Shown here: piece by piece, positions 59,177-64,000 of the stretch
Position numbering within the stretch: position 1 is the first letter of the stretch
Layout of the letters: each line of letters starts with the position of its first letter
Position numbers and translations under genes: made by a program
Assembly: GCF_036017065.1 (NCBI RefSeq)
Contig: NZ_JAYXHR010000001.1
Coordinates: 1,798,001 to 1,862,000 of the forward strand
Source of the DNA: Uliginosibacterium sp036017065
GTDB lineage: Bacteria; Pseudomonadota; Gammaproteobacteria; Burkholderiales; Rhodocyclaceae
Reading direction: 5' to 3'
Length of the DNA stretch: 64,000 nt
Notes under the pieces: generated by a model
Told to the model about the DNA's origin: nothing
Seen by the model: the letters and a program-made list of their open reading frames with translations, nothing else
Database searches by the model: none

Positions 59177-61159
59177 TCAGCCGGCGGGCTGTACCGGCTG
59201 CGGCGGCCCCAGTGCATAGCCCTGCGCACCCTGCACCCCCAGCCTTGCCAGCGCCGCGGCAGCATCCCGCCGGCCGAAGGAATGCGCCAGCACCGGCACC
59301 TCCAGCATACGGGCGACACGCACGATGGCCTCGACGAGGAAGCGCCCTGCATCGTGCTCGATGTCCTCGGCCAGGCTGGCATCCAGTTTCACGTAGTCCG
59401 GCAGCATGTCGCGCAGCATCGCCAGGCCACCATCAGACACGCCGAAGCGGTCGATGCCCACACCGAAGCCCACCATGCGCGCGGCCCGGGCGAAGTTGCG
59501 GGCAGCGTCGCGGTGATGGGCCAGATCGTCCTCGCGCAATTCGAACAGCACCGCATGGTCACCCAGGCGCAGGCGCCACAGCTCCAGGCGCTCGCCGATG
59601 TCATCGCGACTCCAGCTCGCGAAGCTGAGGTTGATCGCGTACGGCGGTGCATCGAGATCCACCGGCTCGCGTGCCAGCAGGCTGATGACCTGCTCGTCGA
59701 GCTCGCGCAGCAAACCGAAACGGCTGGCCATCGGCCACCACCGCGCGGCCTCCACCTCGCGCCCCTGCGCATCGAGCACGCGGGTCAACACTTCGCGATG
59801 CAGCACCTGGTCCATCTGCCCGGCATCCAGCGCCATCACCGGCTGCAGCATCAGCACCAGGCGGTCATGCGCCAGCGCCTCGCGCAGCAGCACCGCCCAG
59901 CGGCCACCGCCGGACACCTCGGCAGTTTCATTGGCCAAGGAGCTGACCAACTCGCTGGCCAGCGCGTCGACACGGCAGTGCCGGCCTGCCTGGCTGCGCG
60001 CCTGCTGCAAGGCCAGGTCTGCCGCGGCCAGCACCTCGGACGGCTCGCGTGCATTGACGGGCGTCCAGCCGATGGCGGCATCCACAAGGCGACCGCCATC
60101 GGCTGCCAGCCGCGTATCGAAACGCGTCAGCAAGCTCAGGCTCAGGCCCTCCGGCACGACGGCGTCCTCGGCACTCATCAGCACCGCGAAGGTCGCCGCA
60201 CCGATGCGCGCGTGGCGCCCGTCTGTGAACACTTCCGCGACGTCGGCCGCGAGCTCGCGGATCAGCGCGTCGCCGGCGGAAAACCCGGCCGCACGGTTGA
60301 CGACTTCCACGCCGCGGCATTCGATCAGGGCCAGCCACAGATCGGCCTCATGACGACGTTCTGCCAGCACCAGATTCAGCGCACGACGGTTGGCCATGCC
60401 GGTCAGCGCGTCGCTCAGCGCTTCACGCCGGAACTGCTCGGCTCGCGCCTCCTCCTCGGCCACGTTGCGCTGCGTGGCCGTGACGAGCTGGTTGAAGCCC
60501 GCGACGAAACGCTGCAGCTCCTGTGCCCTCGGCTGGACCTGCACCAGGCGGAAGCGCCGCTGCGACGCATCGATGGACGCCGCCGCCACCTCGGCCAGCG
60601 GCGCCAGCAGGGTCCGCAGCCAGCGACTGGCTCCCCACCAGGCCAGGCCCCACAGCGCGATGAGCCAGCCTGCCGTCTGCAGGCTGCCGTTCCACAACTG
60701 CACGTAGGCAAAGCGCGGATGACTCTCCACCTCGACATGGCCGAGCATGCGCCAGCCCGACGAGACCTTCGCCTGCGCCCGCGGCGTGCGCAAGGCCGCC
60801 AGCTTCGCAAACCAGCGCGGCACGTCGACCGCCTCGTCCTCGGCAAGCCGCAGTTCCACCACCAGGGCGCCGCGCGCATCGCGGATGGCGATGCGCCGGT
60901 AATAGCCGCGGTCGAACACCGGCAAGGCGACACCGCGCGCGGTGACGACATCGCCCTCCTTCCAGGTCTGGCCCAGCACCAGCGCCAGCGAGGTGGCGGC
61001 GTCCTGCGCGTGGGAGGCGAGCTGTGCCTGCACGAACGCCCGCGTGCCGAGCCACTGGCCGACGAACACGCCGACGATCGCCAGGGTGAAGATGGCCGCC
61101 AGGGCACGCAGCAACTGGCCGTGCAGGGTGGGGCTGGCAGCGCTGGCGCGGTGGCTCAC
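59177..61159 (-). CDS. lapD: LapD-type c-di-GMP receptor with degenerate GGDEF and EAL domains
   Basis: Inner-membrane c-di-GMP sensor that captures the periplasmic protease LapG when c-di-GMP is high. The 660-residue protein has a first helix (about 16-35), a LapD_MoxY-type periplasmic domain to about 160, a second helix (SLQTAGWLIALWGLAWWG), HAMP, a GGDEF-like domain and an EAL-like domain. The GGDEF site reads GAATF (in RIGAATFAVLMS), and EAL reads EVL (HREVLTRV), so both are probably inactive and serve as a receptor. The GTG start overlaps the lapG stop (GTGA). The much longer upstream frame is a shadow of lapG. Confidence 0.92.
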   Translation of the reverse strand: MSHRASAASPTLHGQLLRALAAIFTLAIVGVFVGQWLGTRAFVQAQLASHAQDAATSLALVLGQTWKEGDVVTARGVALPVFDRGYYRRIAIRDARGALVVELRLAEDEAVDVPRWFAKLAALRTPRAQAKVSSGWRMLGHVEVESHPRFAYVQLWNGSLQTAGWLIALWGLAWWGASRWLRTLLAPLAEVAAASIDASQRRFRLVQVQPRAQELQRFVAGFNQLVTATQRNVAEEEARAEQFRREALSDALTGMANRRALNLVLAERRHEADLWLALIECRGVEVVNRAAGFSAGDALIRELAADVAEVFTDGRHARIGAATFAVLMSAEDAVVPEGLSLSLLTRFDTRLAADGGRLVDAAIGWTPVNAREPSEVLAAADLALQQARSQAGRHCRVDALASELVSSLANETAEVSGGGRWAVLLREALAHDRLVLMLQPVMALDAGQMDQVLHREVLTRVLDAQGREVEAARWWPMASRFGLLRELDEQVISLLAREPVDLDAPPYAINLSFASWSRDDIGERLELWRLRLGDHAVLFELREDDLAHHRDAARNFARAARMVGFGVGIDRFGVSDGGLAMLRDMLPDYVKLDASLAEDIEHDAGRFLVEAIVRVARMLEVPVLAHSFGRRDAAAALARLGVQGAQGYALGPPQPVQPAG

Positions 61160-61800
61160 AGCGATTGCTCCCGACGCACCCGCTCCTGCAACTCGCGCCA
61201 GCGGCGCACCTGGCTGGCACCGCCGGCCGTGGCTTGGCCGTCGCGCCACAGGTGTTCGTCGTTGAAGCTGAACACCGGGCTCAGGTCCTGTCGCTGCGAG
61301 GCAGGCAGCAGGCGCGGGTCGAGGTTGTCCAGCACCAGCGGGTCCGCCTCCGGCTGCGGGTAGTAGGCCAGCACCATGTGGTTGTCGATGCGGTCGCGCA
61401 GCTTCGCCCGCACGTACACGATGCGCAGCTTGTCGGCAGCCACCCCGCGCTCGCGCAGCGAAAAGTACTTGGCAATCGTGTAGTCCTCGCAATCACCGGC
61501 GTTGCGGGCCACGAACTCTGCCGGCGTCGCCCAGTGCTCGTCGACATGCCAGGCGTTGATGTCCTCGGCATAGGGCACACGGTTGGCCAGCGCGTTGCTG
61601 CGTTCGATCAGCGCAGGATCGGTGGCCGCCGGCAGGTTGCGCGCAGCCCGTTGCCAAGCCAGCACGCGTTCGCCCGCTGCCGGGCCGAAGCGCTGGCTCA
61701 TGGCCTGCACGAGACGCTGGCTGGCCTCGGCCAGATAGGCCTGCGCCCCCCAGGCCCACATGGCCAGACCGAGGGTCATCAGGATGCGCGGCGGATTCAT
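61156..61800 (-). CDS. lapG: LapG-type periplasmic cysteine protease
   Basis: Transglutaminase-like protease that cleaves the N-terminus of giant LapA-type adhesins and releases them from the surface. The 214-residue protein has a signal peptide (about residues 1-24) and a complete Cys-His-Asp triad: C104 in AGDCEDYTIAKY, H141 in DNHMVLAYY and D158 in VLDNLD. The spacings of 37 and 17 residues equal those I recall for Pseudomonas LapG (C135, H172, D189). The start is ATG 61800, not the TTG at 61824. It is coupled to lapD. The adhesin and its type I secretion genes are not in the window. Confidence 0.93.
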   Translation of the reverse strand: MNPPRILMTLGLAMWAWGAQAYLAEASQRLVQAMSQRFGPAAGERVLAWQRAARNLPAATDPALIERSNALANRVPYAEDINAWHVDEHWATPAEFVARNAGDCEDYTIAKYFSLRERGVAADKLRIVYVRAKLRDRIDNHMVLAYYPQPEADPLVLDNLDPRLLPASQRQDLSPVFSFNDEHLWRDGQATAGGASQVRRWRELQERVRREQSL

Positions 61801-61910
61801 CCCTTCAATTACGGCAGACGGCAAGCCGGGGTTGAATGCTCAAGTCGGACGCTGCGGGTGACGTAACTTCATGTGGCGACCACGACACCTTATTTCCCGG
61901 CACTGCTTTC

Positions 61911-61960
61911 CACGATTTCACGACTCCACGAATTCACGACTCCACGATTCCCACGAATTG
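61911..61960 (+). repeat. 16-base tandem repeats in the leader of a lipoprotein gene
   Basis: TTCACGACTCCACGAA (61917-61932) is followed by TTCACGACTCCACGAT (61933-61948) with one difference; partial copies flank both. It ends seven bases before the ATG and occupies the ribosome-binding region. Confidence 0.75.
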
Positions 61961-61966
61961 CTTCCC

Positions 61967-62374
61967 ATGTTCCACACCGCATACCGCACCCTGCTTTCCC
62001 TCCTCCTGCTGATCGGCCTCAGCGGCTGTGAGCTGCTCGGCATCGAGGACCCCGCCAAGGAAGCTGCCCGTGTCGAAGCCGAAGGCAAGGCCATCGGCAG
62101 TGCCTGCCGCCATTCCGGCCGGGCGCTGGAGGATTGCTTCACGATGAATCCCTCGGCCTCCAAGTCCGCCGTCTTCGCCGGCTGGCGCGAGATGAACGAC
62201 TACATGACCGAGAACAAGATCGAATCCATCCGCCCCGAGCTGCCGGGCGCCGGCATGCCGCTGCGCAAGCAGGCCGCCAAGGAAGTGGAAGCCGAACCGG
62301 AGGAAGCCGCCAGCGAACCGGCAGCGAGCGAGCCGGCCTCCCGCCGCCGCCCGCGCCGCACCGGCGGCAGCTGA
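61967..62374 (+). CDS. Small lipoprotein of unknown function
   Basis: A 135-residue precursor with signal peptide and lipobox (LLSLLLLIGLSGCELLG, Cys near 21). The mature part has a pair of cysteines in GSACRHSGRALEDCF and a predicted helix with KSAVFAGWREMNDYMTENKIE. A low-complexity Glu/Ala/Pro tail ends in a basic RRRPRRTGGS. I do not recognise a family, but the N-terminal half resembles small conserved betaproteobacterial lipoproteins. It precedes rlmM. Confidence 0.75.
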   Translation: MFHTAYRTLLSLLLLIGLSGCELLGIEDPAKEAARVEAEGKAIGSACRHSGRALEDCFTMNPSASKSAVFAGWREMNDYMTENKIESIRPELPGAGMPLRKQAAKEVEAEPEEAASEPAASEPASRRRPRRTGGS

Positions 62375-62407
62375 CCACACGCACCTGCCGCTCCCGGGGG
62401 GCGGCCC

Positions 62408-62426
62408 GCGCGCTTATCATGCGCGC
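62408..62426 (+). promoter_or_regulatory. rlmM -10 box inside a GC-rich palindrome
   Basis: GCGCGC (62408-62413), TTATCAT, GCGCGC (62421-62426): a -10-like TATCAT centred in a 6-base inverted repeat with a 7-base spacer, the same layout as before mutL. The ATG is at 62453. Confidence 0.45.
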
Positions 62427-62452
62427 TTCCTTTGTCACCCCGCCGCCCCGCC

Positions 62453-63526
62453 ATGTCCACGAGCGGACACGCCCTGCTGCTGTATTGCCGCGCCGGCTTC
62501 GAGAACGAATGCCTCGCGGAGGCGAGCCACCTCGCCCACCAGGCCGGCCTGAGCGGCCACGGCCGCATCCAGCCGGACGCCGGATTCCTGCGTTTCCAGT
62601 TGCAGGACGCCCTGCCCTGGGACGAGGTCGCCCGTCGCCTGCCCTGGCAGGACTGGGTCTTTCCCCGCCAGCGCATCGTGCTGGTGGCGCGCGTCGACCA
62701 TCTGCCGGCGGAAGACCGCGTCAAGCCCATCCTCGATGCCGTCAAGCAGCGCGGCATCAAGGCCGGCCGGGTGTGGTTCGAAACCGCCGACACCAACGAG
62801 GCCAAGGAACTGTCCAGCTTCCTGCGCAGCTTTGCGCCGCATCTCGAACGCGCTTTCGACAAGACCGGCGTCATGAGCAAGAAGCCCGGCGCGCCCACCT
62901 TGCACCTGTTCTTCGAGGACTCCGGCAGCGTCGAAATCGGCCTCAGCCCGGCCGACGATGCCGCGGACTGGCCGATGGGCATTCCGCGCCTGCGCATGCC
63001 GCGCGCCGCGCCCAGCCGCTCCACGCTGAAGTTGGCGGAAGCCTTCCTGTCGCTGATGACCGAGCGCGAGCGCGAGGCCAGCCTGCGCCCCGGCCTGCGC
63101 GCCTGCGACCTCGGTGCCGCGCCCGGTGGCTGGACCCTGCAACTGGCCGAACGCGGCCTGCGGGTGTACGCCATCGACAACGGCCCGATCGCCGACTCGG
63201 TGCTGGAAACCGGTCTGGTGGAGCACATCCGCGCCGACGGCTTCACCTGGCGGCCGCCGCACAAGCTGGACTGGATGGTCTGCGACATGGTGGAGCAACC
63301 CGCCCGTGTCGCCGCCCTGATCGGCGACTGGGTGGCCAGCGGCCGCTGCCGGCGCAGCATCTTCAACCTCAAGCTGCCGATGAAGAAACGCTTCGACGAA
63401 GTGCAGCGCTGCCGCGAGATCCTCGCCGGACGGCTGGCCGACACCGGCCAGCCCTGGGTGCTGCGCATGCGCCACCTGTACCACGACCGCGAGGAAATCA
63501 CCGCTTATCTGGGGCCGGCGGCTTAG
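62453..63526 (+). CDS. rlmM: 23S rRNA (cytidine-2498-2'-O)-methyltransferase
   Basis: SAM-dependent ribose methyltransferase of 357 residues. It has an N-terminal THUMP-like part (LLLYCRAGFENECLAEASHLA, WVFPRQRIVL) and a C-terminal Rossmann domain with DLGAAPGGWTLQLAERG, AIDNGPI, WMVCDMVEQP and FNLKLPMKKR. The K-D-K-E type catalytic residues are visible in these motifs. The start is ATG 62453 rather than the TTG at 62432. Confidence 0.95.
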   Translation: MSTSGHALLLYCRAGFENECLAEASHLAHQAGLSGHGRIQPDAGFLRFQLQDALPWDEVARRLPWQDWVFPRQRIVLVARVDHLPAEDRVKPILDAVKQRGIKAGRVWFETADTNEAKELSSFLRSFAPHLERAFDKTGVMSKKPGAPTLHLFFEDSGSVEIGLSPADDAADWPMGIPRLRMPRAAPSRSTLKLAEAFLSLMTEREREASLRPGLRACDLGAAPGGWTLQLAERGLRVYAIDNGPIADSVLETGLVEHIRADGFTWRPPHKLDWMVCDMVEQPARVAALIGDWVASGRCRRSIFNLKLPMKKRFDEVQRCREILAGRLADTGQPWVLRMRHLYHDREEITAYLGPAA

Positions 63527-63551
63527 CTAAGTCCTTGATGTAGGGTACAAT
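63523..63551 (+). promoter_or_regulatory. Candidate promoter of the helicase gene
   Basis: TTAGCT (63523-63528), 17 bases and TACAAT (63546-63551), 49 bases before the ATG at 63601. Confidence 0.45.
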
Positions 63552-63600
63552 CACGGGCTTTGCTGCGTGCCGTCCTGGCGCCGGCTGTCCAAGGAATGTC

Positions 63601-64000
63601 ATGAGTTTCGCCGAGCTGGGCCTGATCCCCGAACTGCTGAAAGCCGTTGCGGATGCGGGCTACACCGAACCGACCCCCATCCAGCGCCAGGCCATTCCGG
63701 TCGTGCTGGCGGGTCAGGACGTCATGGGCGGGGCCCAGACCGGCACCGGCAAGACGGCGGGTTTCACCCTCCCCCTGCTGAACAAGCTCACGCCCTGGGC
63801 CAACACCAGCACCTCGCCGGCACGCCACCCGGTTCGCGCCCTGCTGCTCGCCCCGACCCGCGAACTGGCGATGCAGGTGCACGAATCGGTACAGACCTAC
63901 AGCAAGTACCTGCCGCTGCGCTCCGTGTGCATCTACGGCGGCGTGGACATCAAGCCGCAGCTCGCCGAGTTGCGCCGTGGCGTCGAGATCGTCGTCGCCA
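63601..64000 (+). CDS. rhlE: DEAD-box RNA helicase, RhlE-like, 3' end beyond window
   Basis: ATP-dependent RNA helicase, first 133 residues only. Visible motifs are the Q motif (GYTEPTPIQRQAIP), motif I AQTGTGKTAGF, motif Ia PTRELAMQV and the GGVDIKPQ segment of motif Ib. The N-terminus MSFAELGL starts directly at the Q-motif region, as in RhlE. Family members have about 400-500 residues. The catalytic DEAD motif is outside the window. Confidence 0.9.
   Translation, partial: MSFAELGLIPELLKAVADAGYTEPTPIQRQAIPVVLAGQDVMGGAQTGTGKTAGFTLPLLNKLTPWANTSTSPARHPVRALLLAPTRELAMQVHESVQTYSKYLPLRSVCIYGGVDIKPQLAELRRGVEIVVA

Overview
The window is GC-rich (estimated by eye at mid-60s percent) proteobacterial chromosome. 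Protein composition suggests a free-living betaproteobacterium: Aat and Bpt N-end-rule transferases, an endonuclease-type MutL, a glucokinase-RpiR fusion, an Entner-Doudoroff set and LapG/LapD. Rhodocyclales or Burkholderiales are the most plausible orders, but the lineage is an inference. There is no rRNA, CRISPR array, insertion sequence, prophage or plasmid module. Genes are dense on both strands and most are housekeeping or metabolic. One run of 82 N bases (26698-26779) lies inside galE.

Layout. 1-8.5 kb: the 5' part of a TonB siderophore receptor behind a Fur-box-like site, a Tat-exported PhoX phosphatase, a divergent FbpB/FbpC-type ferric iron ABC pair with no binding protein beside it, then aat-bpt. 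8.6-21.4 kb: a sugar-acid block with uronate dehydrogenase, an IlvD/Edd-family dehydratase, a FadR-type regulator and a DctPQM TRAP transporter. A methyl-accepting chemotaxis protein, one hypothetical protein and a second, paralogous TRAP operon in opposite orientation follow. 22-29 kb: mutL, two small-subfamily pseudouridine synthases, and nucleotide-sugar genes (rfbC, galE, manC). 29-34 kb: a MarR/MFS pair, an APC permease and an exported methyltransferase-like protein.

33.9-46.5 kb is a glucose block. A glucose-type ABC transporter (binding protein, two permeases, ATPase) ends in a glucokinase-RpiR fusion. edd lies upstream and is divergent from zwf-pgl-glk plus an AlkD-like gene. The edd/zwf gap carries two clear and one degenerate TGTAG-N5-CTACA sites that look like HexR operators, one of them inside the zwf promoter spacer. 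Together these genes import glucose, phosphorylate it and convert it through 6-phosphogluconate to KDPG; eda is not in the window.

46.5-64 kb: a GabD-like aldehyde dehydrogenase and a second FadR-type regulator with a perfect TNGTNNNACNA operator, lysC, a small XRE regulator with its own palindrome, queD, tRNA-Ser(UGA), transaldolase, a Bax-inhibitor-1 family protein, rlmD, roxA, a small lipoprotein, tRNA-Ser(GCU), tRNA-Arg(ACG), an Lnb-like membrane protein, srkA, lapD-lapG (c-di-GMP control of adhesin proteolysis), a lipoprotein, rlmM and the start of an RhlE-type helicase.

I did not find a clearly new multi-gene system. The observations most worth following are the operator motif shared by the two FadR loci, the HexR-like sites paired with a kinase-regulator fusion, the exported SAM-methyltransferase-like protein, -10 boxes embedded in GC-rich palindromes with apparently leaderless starts, and a LapG/LapD pair without a visible adhesin.
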